Assembly: GCA_020200675.1 (NCBI GenBank)
Contig: JAIVIG010000353.1
Coordinates: 1-10,979, forward strand
Direction: 5' to 3'
Length of the DNA stretch: 10,979 nucleotides
Origin: Actinomycetota bacterium
GTDB lineage: Bacteria > Actinomycetota > Rubrobacteria > Rubrobacterales > Rubrobacteraceae
In this document: piece after piece, positions 1-6,335 of the stretch
Position numbering within the stretch: position 1 is the stretch's first letter
Layout of the letters: the number at the start of each line of letters is the position of its first letter
The notes under the pieces: generated by a model
Databases searched by the model: none
Seen by the model: the letters and a program-made list of their open reading frames with translations, nothing else
Told to the model about the DNA's origin: nothing
Translations under genes and position numbers: made by a program

Positions 1-219
1 TTGCAGCTCAGGCTGTTTCAGACGCTGACCGAGATCTCCAGCGAGAACAGTTCGACGGTGATCCTTCCGATCCCCATGGATCTGTTCCGTCCCTATCTTG
101 GGGGGTCGAACGGCTCCGCCGACCGCCGCGACGCTGCGCGGCGCAGGGAGGAAGAGGGAACCGAGCGCCTCTACGAAGAGGCCGTGGGCGAACGGCCCGT
201 CGGGGACGAACCCCTGTAG
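1..219 (+). CDS. Slipin/stomatin-family (SPFH) protein, C-terminal end
   Basis: Only the last 72 residues are in the window; the reading frame is open at base 1, so the gene begins upstream. The stretch LQLRLFQTLTEISSENSSTV followed by ILPIPMDLF matches the conserved end of bacterial slipins (usually LQLRYLQTLTEIAAEKNST followed by a hydrophobic I/F-P-L-P-I segment). After it comes a charged tail rich in Arg, Asp and Glu that is poorly conserved in this family. Slipins are membrane-anchored SPFH proteins that assemble in lipid microdomains, often next to an NfeD-type partner; none is visible here. The first codon, ttg, is read as internal Leu and not as a start. The family call rests on one short conserved block, so it is fairly but not fully secure. 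Confidence 0.75.
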   Translation: MQLRLFQTLTEISSENSSTVILPIPMDLFRPYLGGSNGSADRRDAARRREEEGTERLYEEAVGERPVGDEPL

Positions 220-227
220 CAATCCGG

Positions 228-250
228 GCGGAGGACGCCAGTTCCTCCGC
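228..250 (+). terminator. Hairpin after slipin gene, possible weak terminator
   Basis: A perfect 8-bp inverted repeat, GCGGAGGA (228-235) and TCCTCCGC (243-250), encloses a 7-base loop and begins 9 bases after the slipin stop. No clean U tract follows, only T-rich sequence at 260-273. It may end the slipin transcript or act in another way. It lies upstream of the SigB-like promoter at 277-302. Confidence 0.35.
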
Positions 251-276
251 GTCCTCCACATTTATCCGTCTTTGCG

Positions 277-302
277 GGTTAAACCTTCTTGACGCCGGGT
301 AG
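277..302 (+). promoter_or_regulatory. SigB-like stress promoter of the RsbW-like gene
   Basis: GGTTAA (277-282), a 14-base spacer and GGGTAG (297-302) closely match the general-stress sigma-B consensus (GTTTAA, 12-14 bases, GGGTAT) known from Bacillus and related actinobacterial SigB/SigF/SigH factors. Transcription would start near 310, giving a leader of about 75 bases before the ATG at 384. Genes for SigB regulators are often controlled by SigB itself, so the position makes sense. A second site with the same spacing and the same -10 lies at 9420-9445. This is a pattern match only; no start site is mapped. Confidence 0.5.
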
Positions 303-383
303 AGATACGTGCGCAGGCACAGGGATGGGTCGCGCGGCCACCTCTGCGGAGGCCGTTACGCCGGTCTCTAGAGGCGAACCGAT

Positions 384-836
384 ATGACGTGCGAAACTAT
401 GGGAAATAGACAAAGGAAAGGGTCCGGTATACCCGAGCCTATAGTACTAGAGTTACCGAGTAGCTCCGAGTACCTCTTGCTCGCCCGGCTGGTCGTCTCC
501 TGCGCGGGACAGCTCGCCGAGTTCGAGCCCGAGGACGTGTACGATCTGAAGCTGGCCGTCACGGAGGCCGCCACGAACGTCATCCGGCACACGACTGTTG
601 GCTCCTTCCAGGTCGAGTACAAGGTGCTACCCGGGACGGTGGAGATCACCGTCGTCGATAGGGGCGGCGGCTTCGACGTCGGGAAGCTGACCGAGGAGCC
701 CGGCGAACACGGCGGCTTCGGCCTCGCGGTGATCCGGAGCCTCGTCGACGAGGTGGTCCTGAACTCCTCGACAGAAGGCACGCGCCTGAAGATGATCCGG
801 CGTGCGACACTCCCGGATTCGCCCCCCGAAATCTAA
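384..836 (+). CDS. RsbW-like anti-sigma factor / serine kinase (GHKL ATPase)
   Basis: A 150-residue single-domain HATPase_c_2 protein. The ATP-binding motifs are in order: N box with Glu61 and Asn65 (LAVTEAATNVIRH, 58-69), G1 box DRGGGFD (92-98), and G2 box HGGFGL (109-114). In the SpoIIAB/RsbW family such proteins bind a general-stress sigma factor and hold it inactive; they also phosphorylate an anti-anti-sigma STAS protein, which reverses the hold when dephosphorylated. Neither the sigma factor nor the STAS partner is in this window. ATG 384 is preferred because GAGG lies 9 bases upstream; a second ATG at 399 has no ribosome site. A SigB-like promoter precedes it and a small hairpin follows. 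The family is clear. Whether the partner is a SigB-type sigma factor or another target is not shown by the sequence. Confidence 0.85.
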   Translation: MTCETMGNRQRKGSGIPEPIVLELPSSSEYLLLARLVVSCAGQLAEFEPEDVYDLKLAVTEAATNVIRHTTVGSFQVEYKVLPGTVEITVVDRGGGFDVGKLTEEPGEHGGFGLAVIRSLVDEVVLNSSTEGTRLKMIRRATLPDSPPEI

Positions 837-842
837 GAAATC

Positions 843-864
843 TCGGCTCTCGGCCGATGTTTTG
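843..864 (+). terminator. Possible intrinsic terminator of the RsbW-like gene
   Basis: TCGGC (843-847) and GCCGA (853-857) form a 5-bp GC-rich stem with a 5-base loop, followed by the T-rich run TGTTTTG. It lies just after the stop at 836 and before the treT promoter. The stem is short, so termination may be partial. Confidence 0.4.
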
Positions 865-874
865 TCCTGACGGC

Positions 875-902
875 TTGCTATGTTCACGTACGTCAATATA
901 CT
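875..902 (+). promoter_or_regulatory. Sigma-A-type promoter of the treT-otsA operon
   Basis: TTGCTA (875-880, 4 of 6 to TTGACA), a 16-base spacer and TATACT (897-902, 5 of 6 to TATAAT) form a plausible housekeeping promoter about 47 bases upstream of the treT start. The -10 lies inside the left arm of the dyad at 893-936, so a protein bound there would block it. Confidence 0.5.
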
Positions 903-936
903 GGTGGCCGTAACCGACGGCGTCCACCAGTATTGA
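893..936 (+). promoter_or_regulatory. Long dyad over the treT -10 and leader (operator or stem-loop)
   Basis: TCAATATACTGGTGG (893-907) is mirrored by CCACCAGTATTGA (924-936). The arms pair over 13 bp with a 2-base TA bulge on the left. Inside, CCGT (908-911) and ACGG (917-920) can extend the stem. The left arm contains the -10 hexamer, and the right arm ends 2 bases before the ribosome site GGGGAGG (939-945). This could be an operator for a dimeric repressor, or an RNA hairpin in the treT leader. There is no T tract after it, so it is not a standard terminator. Confidence 0.6.
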
Positions 937-948
937 TCGGGGAGGGTC

Positions 949-2188
949 TTGCTACAGCGGGTAAACGCGGGGAACAAGGCTCTGGCCGACTACCGCAGCA
1001 TAGTGCGGCGGGAGCTTTACGAAGAGCTGCAAGATCTCTCGGAACGATTGCGGGGCGTTCGGATCTTACACGTGAATGCGACGAGCTTCGGTGGGGGCGT
1101 CGCGGAGATCCTGTACACCCTGGTGCCGCTGACGCGCGATGTGGGACTCGACGCGGAGTGGGGCGTGATGTTCGGGGCGGAGCCGTTCTTCAACGTCACC
1201 AAGAACTTCCACAACGCCCTGCAGGGGGCCCCGTACGAGTTGAGCATCGAGAGCCGGGCCATCTACGAGGAGTACAATCGCCAGTCGGCGGCGGCCCTCG
1301 TCGAAGCTTCCGAACACTGGGACGTGATCTTCGTACACGATCCCCAACCGGCCCTTCTCGGACGGGCTCTCGCCGGAGACGAAATGGGTGTGGCGTTGCC
1401 ACATAGATACCTCGACCCCGAACCGCGAGGTGCTCGACTACCTCTCGCCGTACATACAGGACTACGACGCCCAGGTCTACACCATGATGGAGTACACCCC
1501 ACCTGACCTCGACCTTCAGGGGCTCGTGATCATCCCTCCCGCCATAGATCCCCTCTCGCCGAAGAACATGGCGCTCTCGGCCGACGACGCCCGCTACATC
1601 ACCAACCAGTTCGGCATCGACGCCGAGAGGCCGTTCCTCGTGCAGGTCTCGCGCTTCGACCCGTGGAAGGACCCTCTGGGCGTCATAGACGCCTATCGGC
1701 TGGTGAAGGAGGAGATCCCCGATATACAGCTCGTGCTCATCGGCTCTATGGCCCACGACGACCCCGAAGGCTGGGACTACTGGTACAAGACCGTGAACTA
1801 CGCCGCGGGCGACCGGGACATCTTCCTCTTCTCCAACCTGACAAACGTCGGCTCCATCGAGGTCAACGCCTTCCAGTCCGTGGCGGACGTGGTGATCCAG
1901 AAATCCATCCGCGAGGGCTTCGGGCTCGTGGTGACGGAGGCGCTGTGGAAGGCCCGCCCGATCGTCGCCGGCAGGGTCGGCGGCATCCCGATGCAGGTCG
2001 AAGGCGGCGGCGGCATCCTCGTGGACAGCGTCCCGGAGACCGCAGCGGCCTGCGTGAAGCTCCTTGAAGACCCGGGCTTCGCTCGCCAGATGGGCCGTCG
2101 CGGCAAAGAGCACGTCCGGGAGCACTACCTCACCCCCCGCCTCCTGCGCGACGACCTCAAGCTCTTCGCCAAGCTGCTCGGAGTGTAA
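949..2188 (+). CDS. treT: Trehalose glycosyltransferring synthase, frame broken once
   Basis: A GT4 enzyme that makes trehalose directly, and reversibly, from NDP-glucose and glucose. The start is TTG 949, with GGGGAGG 3 bases upstream. The N-terminal half (949 to about 1380) carries TSFGGGVAEIL (46-56) and HDPQP (130-134). The other half, one frame over (open to 2188), carries WVWRCHIDTSTPN, SRFDPWKD, MAHDDPEGW and the donor-binding EGFGLVVTEALW. These blocks match archaeal TreT in order. The frame must move by +1 somewhere in 1352-1384: one extra base or two missing ones. Repaired, the protein is 412 residues, normal for TreT. As written, the first frame ends at 1506. Sequencing error and true pseudogene are both possible; the second half shows no decay. 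The stop overlaps the next ATG as TAATG, so it is coupled to the otsA-like gene. Confidence 0.85.
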
Positions 2189-3696
2189 TGACCGCGCAGG
2201 ACCCGAGCGCGGGCGGCGACGCGGGCACGGAGACACGGGTCTTCATCGTCTCGAACCGCGGGCCGGTTACCTTCTCCAGGGGGGAGTCGGGGGAACGAGA
2301 GTACTCCCGCGGGGCCGGCGGACTCGTCACGGCGCTGAACGCCGTCGCGCGCCGCAAGAGCGAGGCCGTCTGGATCGCCTCCGCCCAGAGCGAGGAGGAC
2401 GTGCGCGTCGCGAGGGAGAGCCCGGACGAACCTTACGAGGTCGAGGGTTTGAAAGTAGTGCTCGTCGAGCACGACGGGGAGGCTTACGACCTCATGTACA
2501 ACCGTCTGGCCAACCCACTGCTCTGGTTCGTCCAGCACGCACTCTACGACCAACCGTACGCCCCCGCCCTGGGCGACGACACGAAGAGGGCCTGGGAGGA
2601 GGGCTACGTCCTCGTCGACGAGAACTTCGCCGAGGCCGTAGCGCGCACGCTCCAGGCTCAGGAGGAAGGCGTGGCAGGAGAGCCCGTGATCCTCGTTCAC
2701 GACTACCAGCTCTACATGACCCCGCTCGCACTCCGGGAACGCCTCGGCGATGAAGCCTTTATCTCCCTCTTCGTCCACATCCCCTGGCCCGAGCCCGAAG
2801 GTTGGCGCGTTCTCCCGAGCTACGCACGGGAAGGCGTTCTGAAGAGCCTCCTCGAGGCCAACGTCGTTGCTTTCCACACCGAAAGCTACGCCCGCAACTT
2901 CGTCCGCACGGCCCGCGAGGTGCTCGGCGTCGAGGCGGACGAGGAGAAAGGCGTCGTGCGGTCCGAGAGCGGCCGCGAGGTGTGGGTACGGGCGTACCCT
3001 ATCTCCATAGACCCCAACGAGTTCGAGGAGCTCGCCCGTAGCGACAAGGTCCTACAGGAGGAAGAGACCGTACGAGACCTCCCCGGCAAGCTCCTCCTCC
3101 GCGTAGACCGGATGGACCTCTCGAAGAACATCGTCCGGGGCTTCCACGCTTACGACCGTATGCTCGAACGACACCCCGAGATGCTCGAACAGGTCACATT
3201 CCTCGCCCGGTGCCAGCCTTCCCGCGAAGACATTCCCGAGTACGCCAGGTACGCCGAGGCCATCCAGGAAGCCGTCGAAGAGGTCAACGAGAAGCACGCC
3301 ACGGACTCTTGGGAGCCCATCGTGCTCTCGATGGAGGACAACTTTCCCCTCTCCGTCGCCTCCTACAAGAACTACGACGTCCTCCTCGTCAACGCCGTCC
3401 GCGACGGCATGAACCTCATCGCCAAAGAAGCCGTCGTCGCCAACGAGAAGAACGGCGTCCTGATCCTCTCCGAGAACGCTGGCGCCCACGAGGAGCTCGG
3501 CGAGCACGCCCTCACCGTCAACCCCTTCGACGTAGACGAACAGGCCGATGCCCTCCGCGAAGCCCTCACCATGCCCGACGACGAACGCGCGCGTCGCGCA
3601 GAGGCTCTTGAACAGACCATCAGATCCAACACCATAGAAGAGTGGGCGGAGGCGCAGCTAAAGGATATTGCGGCATACCGGGAGCGACACGGATAA
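2188..3696 (+). CDS. otsA: Trehalose-6-phosphate synthase (GT20, OtsA-like)
   Basis: A 502-residue GT20 enzyme expected to join UDP- or GDP-glucose to glucose 6-phosphate, giving trehalose 6-phosphate. Landmarks are SNRGPV (22-27), the glycine loop GAGGLVTAL (42-50), HDYQL (171-175, HDYHL in most OtsA), HIPWP (197-201), VDRMDLSKN (306-314) with the conserved Arg308 and Lys313 that bind the donor phosphates, RDGMNLIAKE (405-414), and SENAGAHEEL (428-437). GGAG ends 4 bases before ATG 2188, inside the treT end, so translation is coupled to treT. The first 16 residues are a variable extension. Changes such as Gln in HDYQL and Trp in HIPWP place it in a divergent OtsA branch. GT20 also contains glucosylglycerol-phosphate synthases and pseudo-glycosyltransferases, so the acceptor is not certain. 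The nearby otsB and treT favour trehalose. Confidence 0.85.
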   Translation: MTAQDPSAGGDAGTETRVFIVSNRGPVTFSRGESGEREYSRGAGGLVTALNAVARRKSEAVWIASAQSEEDVRVARESPDEPYEVEGLKVVLVEHDGEAYDLMYNRLANPLLWFVQHALYDQPYAPALGDDTKRAWEEGYVLVDENFAEAVARTLQAQEEGVAGEPVILVHDYQLYMTPLALRERLGDEAFISLFVHIPWPEPEGWRVLPSYAREGVLKSLLEANVVAFHTESYARNFVRTAREVLGVEADEEKGVVRSESGREVWVRAYPISIDPNEFEELARSDKVLQEEETVRDLPGKLLLRVDRMDLSKNIVRGFHAYDRMLERHPEMLEQVTFLARCQPSREDIPEYARYAEAIQEAVEEVNEKHATDSWEPIVLSMEDNFPLSVASYKNYDVLLVNAVRDGMNLIAKEAVVANEKNGVLILSENAGAHEELGEHALTVNPFDVDEQADALREALTMPDDERARRAEALEQTIRSNTIEEWAEAQLKDIAAYRERHG

Positions 3697-3736
3697 AAGG
3701 CCCGTGGCTACCTCTTCAAGGCTCCACGCGAGCGAC

Positions 3737-4117
3737 ATGGGTAGAAGGGATTTTGCCATCTTTACGAGGCTCGCGGCCGTCTTCGTCGGGCTGGTCAACT
3801 TGATCATTCTGGTCGACCCCGATAGTGTTGTTGCTGCTAAAACCCGTGGCTCTTGCAGATAAATTCTCGCATCGATACGGCATCTCGGTGTTCACAGTGT
3901 GCCTCGGCGGAGCGATAATGGGTTTCCTGCTCGCCGCTGCGCTCACCCTCAACAGAGTGTTAGTCCCCGGACCGGATGAACTACTCGTACGGATACCGGT
4001 GTCGTTAATACCGGGTCTCGTGGGGGCCGCGCTCGGCCTGGGACTGGGTCTGGTCGAGGGCTAATCCTCGCCCTCCCCCTGGCGGCGATTCTCGGTACAT
4101 TCAAAAACAGAGGTTAA
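3737..4117 (+). CDS. Unrecognised small membrane protein, two compensating frameshifts
   Basis: I do not recognise this family. No single frame spans it, but three segments join well. From ATG 3737 the frame gives MGRRDFAIFTRL and a hydrophobic helix, then stops at 3862. The +1 frame continues with KPVALADKFSHRYG and a second helix and stops at 4062-4064. The first frame resumes with LILALPLAAILGTFKNRG and stops at 4115-4117. One base too many in the A run near 3839-3842, and one G too few in the G run at 4058-4060, would restore a protein of about 126 residues with three or four membrane segments. Both sites are short homopolymers, typical places for sequencing error. The ribosome site is weak. 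It lies 40 bases after the otsA-like gene on the same strand, probably in the same transcript. Its stop overlaps the otsB stop on the other strand. Confidence 0.5.
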
Positions 4118-4908
4118 CCCTTGCCGTTCAGCGCCCGCAGCACTTCTTCGACCCCGTCCGTTCCCTCTACGACGAGGTCGGCCTCGGAGACGATCTCCGG
4201 CGGTCCTTCCTCGCTCTCCACCCCGATCCGCAGAATCTCCTCAAGGACGCCTTCCTCGCGCAGCTTCTCTAGCTCCCGGAAGGCGTCGAGGTCGGTTGTG
4301 TCGTCGCCCATGAAGAGCGCCTTCTGGGGCTCGTATTCCTCGACGACCTTGCGGGTGGCGGTGCCCTTGTCGGCGCGGATGGGGGGCCGGGCTTCGACCA
4401 CGCCGCGCCCGGCGGTGATCCTCAACCCTAGTCGCTCCCCTTCGCGCTCGATGAAATCGTTGCAGCGTTCGCTGATCTCGGGAGAGACGTTTCTGTAGTG
4501 GATGGAGGCCGTGATGCCCTTCTCCTCGACGAAGGCGCCGAGGGGCTCCAGCTCTTCCCGAGCCTTCGCTTCGAGCTCTTCGATCTTCTCTTTGTAGGGC
4601 TTGGCTTCGGGCACAATCTCCACCTCGCCCCCTGGGCGCAGAACCTCGAACCCGTGGTTGCCGCAATACACGATCTCCTCTAGCCCGAGGAGCCGCAGGG
4701 CGTCCTCAGCGGCCCGCCCACTGATGCCGGACACGACCCGGTACTTCTCGCTCAGGCGCCGTAGAAGCTTCCGCAGCTCCTCGGGGACCTCCGACATATC
4801 CGGGGTCGGGACAATGGGGGCGAGAACCCCATCGATGTCCGTCAAAACGGCAACCGTGGCCGGGTCCCGGCCCCAACCTCTGAGTTGCTCCCAAGCCTTC
4901 TCGCTCAC
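4114..4908 (-). CDS. otsB: Trehalose-6-phosphate phosphatase (HAD family)
   Basis: A 264-residue HAD phosphatase that removes the phosphate from trehalose 6-phosphate, completing the OtsA route. HAD motif I is TDIDGVLAP (23-31), with nucleophile Asp24 and acid Asp26. The segment SGISGRAAED holds motif II. Motifs III and IV are represented by Lys in the segment IRADKGTATR and by GDDTTDLDAF (201-210). The YCGNHGFE block is typical of the OtsB cap region. The start is GTG 4908, 15 bases after the gckA stop, so the two genes form one minus-strand unit. The only ribosome-site candidate is a weak AGG inside the end of gckA. The otsA-like gene lies on the opposite strand and converges on it. The Val after the DxDG motif, where Thr is usual, is a small oddity. 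Function is well supported. Confidence 0.88.
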   Translation of the reverse strand: MSEKAWEQLRGWGRDPATVAVLTDIDGVLAPIVPTPDMSEVPEELRKLLRRLSEKYRVVSGISGRAAEDALRLLGLEEIVYCGNHGFEVLRPGGEVEIVPEAKPYKEKIEELEAKAREELEPLGAFVEEKGITASIHYRNVSPEISERCNDFIEREGERLGLRITAGRGVVEARPPIRADKGTATRKVVEEYEPQKALFMGDDTTDLDAFRELEKLREEGVLEEILRIGVESEEGPPEIVSEADLVVEGTDGVEEVLRALNGKG

Positions 4909-4923
4909 GGCGGGTAAGGATAC

Positions 4924-6225
4924 CTACCGTAAACGCGTCTCGCTGGAGACGAGCACCACCCGCAGGTCGTTGACGTTCGTGCCCGTAGAGCCGGTGGAGA
5001 AGAGAGCATTCCCGGCCTCGAGCGCGTGGTACGCGTCGTTCTCGGCGAGGGCTTCGACCGGGTCTCCGCCACCCTCGCGGATGGCGGCAGCGGTCTCGCC
5101 GGTCACGAGGCCTCCGGCGGCGTCCGTTGGGCCGTCGTTGCCGTCCGTGTCCACGGCGAGGGCTGCCCAGCCCTCCACGCTCTCCAACTCCACGGCCAGG
5201 GCCAGCGCGAACTCCTGGTTGGGACCGCCCATGCCTTCTCCGCGCACCACGACCGTCGCCTCCCCGCCGGAGATGACGGCGCACGGTGAGACCAGGGGGT
5301 TACCGCTCTCCAGAACTTCTTTCACGATCGCCGCGTGGAGGTTTGCTGCTCCCTGTGCCTCGCCTGTGACGTACGTAGAGAGCAGGAGGGGCTCGTAGCC
5401 CAGTTCGCGGGCTTTCTCAGCCGCTGCCGTGGCAGTCAGGTGTCCGCCGCCCACGATTACGTTCGTGAGCTTCTCGAAGGCCGCGTCGCCGGGTTTGGGG
5501 GTCTCGTGGTCCTTTTCGAGGTGATCCGTGACGCTCTGTGGCGCTTTGATCTCGTACCGTTGCAGCACCCTCCGGGCGTCTTCGAGCTTCGTCGGGTCCG
5601 GGGCGGTGAGGCCGCTGCCGATGGACGAGGGCTCGTCGCCGACGACGTCCGAGAGCAGGAGCGTCACTACCCGCGCCGGGGCGGCCCGCCGCACGAGGTT
5701 GCCGCCCTTCAAGGTCGAGACGTGTTTGCGGACGGTGTTGATCTCACCTATCGCCGCCCCGCTCCTCAAGAGCGCCCCGGTGAGCTGCTTGAGGTCTTCG
5801 AGGGTGATGCCGGGAGCCGCATCCGCCAGAAGCGCCGAAGCCCCGCCGGAGACGAGAACCAGCAGGAGGTCCCCATCCTCCAGCCCATCCAGGAACTCCT
5901 CAACTCTTTCGGCCGCCCGAACGCTTCTCTCGTCGGGCTCCGGGTGTGATGCGGCGACGGTCTCGAAAGGCTCGGGCGGTTCCTCGCTCCCCGTCTTGAT
6001 CACGCACAAACCGCCGCTCAGAGCTTCTCCGAGGATCTCTCCGGCGGACCGGGCCATCGGCCCCGCGGCCTTGCCAACCGCCAGCACGAAGACGCTTCGC
6101 GGCTCGAAAACCTCGTCGCCGACTCTCACGCGCCCATCCTCCACACTCAAGAACCGGCGCACCGTCCTACCGGGCTCCGCCGCCGCCAGCGCCGCGTCCA
6201 GGATCTCCCCGAGCTCATCCCTCAT
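4924..6225 (-). CDS. gckA: Glycerate 2-kinase (MOFRL/DUF4147 family)
   Basis: A 433-residue class II glycerate kinase that phosphorylates D-glycerate with ATP to 2-phosphoglycerate, which enters lower glycolysis. Motifs are GKAAGPMA (51-58) with the conserved Lys52, SGGASALL (126-133), NTVRKHVS (163-170), LSDVVGDEPSSIGSG (191-205), GGEATV (320-325), GGPNQE (333-338), DTDGNDGPTDAAGG (359-372) and STGTNVNDL (413-421). The length is normal and the frame is intact. Leu in GSGLTAPDPT replaces the usual Pro, a minor change. ATG 6225 has no clear ribosome site but sits 9 bases from a TATGAT hexamer, which suggests a leaderless mRNA. otsB follows in the same direction. Actinobacteria of this type make glycerate-containing solutes such as mannosylglycerate, and their breakdown frees glycerate. 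The link to osmolytes is inference. Confidence 0.88.
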   Translation of the reverse strand: MRDELGEILDAALAAAEPGRTVRRFLSVEDGRVRVGDEVFEPRSVFVLAVGKAAGPMARSAGEILGEALSGGLCVIKTGSEEPPEPFETVAASHPEPDERSVRAAERVEEFLDGLEDGDLLLVLVSGGASALLADAAPGITLEDLKQLTGALLRSGAAIGEINTVRKHVSTLKGGNLVRRAAPARVVTLLLSDVVGDEPSSIGSGLTAPDPTKLEDARRVLQRYEIKAPQSVTDHLEKDHETPKPGDAAFEKLTNVIVGGGHLTATAAAEKARELGYEPLLLSTYVTGEAQGAANLHAAIVKEVLESGNPLVSPCAVISGGEATVVVRGEGMGGPNQEFALALAVELESVEGWAALAVDTDGNDGPTDAAGGLVTGETAAAIREGGGDPVEALAENDAYHALEAGNALFSTGSTGTNVNDLRVVLVSSETRLR

Positions 6226-6233
6226 AGCCCGAC

Positions 6234-6260
6234 ATCATAAACGCTCCGAACTCCAGGCAA
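6234..6260 (-). promoter_or_regulatory. Probable gckA-otsB promoter, near-leaderless
   Basis: On the minus strand TTGCCT (6260-6255), a 15-base spacer and TATGAT (6239-6234, 5 of 6 to TATAAT) precede the gckA ATG. The A of the ATG is 9 bases from the -10, about where transcription would start. No Shine-Dalgarno sequence is visible. The short spacer lowers confidence. Confidence 0.4.
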
Positions 6261-6285
6261 AAGACGCTACCTACCTCACCAGACG

Positions 6286-6311
6286 AAAAAGCGGGCCCCG
6301 AAGAGGCCCGC
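6286..6311 (-). terminator. Strong intrinsic terminator downstream of the rhodopsin gene
   Basis: Read on the minus strand, GCGGGCCTC and GGGGCCCGC form a 9-bp stem (one G-U pair) with a 3-base loop at 6311-6291, followed by five Ts (6290-6286). It lies 25 bases after the rhodopsin stop. It should end transcripts coming from the rhodopsin gene and the envelope-stress operon, separating them from gckA-otsB. Confidence 0.8.
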
Positions 6312-6335
6312 GAAGTGGTTCGATACGTCCTGTGT

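Noticed and set aside
1196..2236. Open frame of 346 codons on the minus strand opposite treT
   Set aside because: It is the antisense shadow of a GC-rich coding region: rich in Arg, His, Val and Asp, with no recognisable domain, while the plus strand carries all TreT motifs.
2125..2877. Open frame of 250 codons on the minus strand opposite the otsA-like gene
   Set aside because: Antisense shadow; the GT20 motifs are on the plus strand.
3739..3744. GGGTAG inside the start of the small membrane gene as a SigB -10
   Set aside because: No GTTT/GGTT-like -35 at 13-15 bases upstream, and it overlaps the start codon.
4601..5398. Open frame of 265 codons on the plus strand across the otsB-gckA joint
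   Set aside because: Ser/Arg-rich antisense shadow with no domain; both minus-strand genes are well supported.
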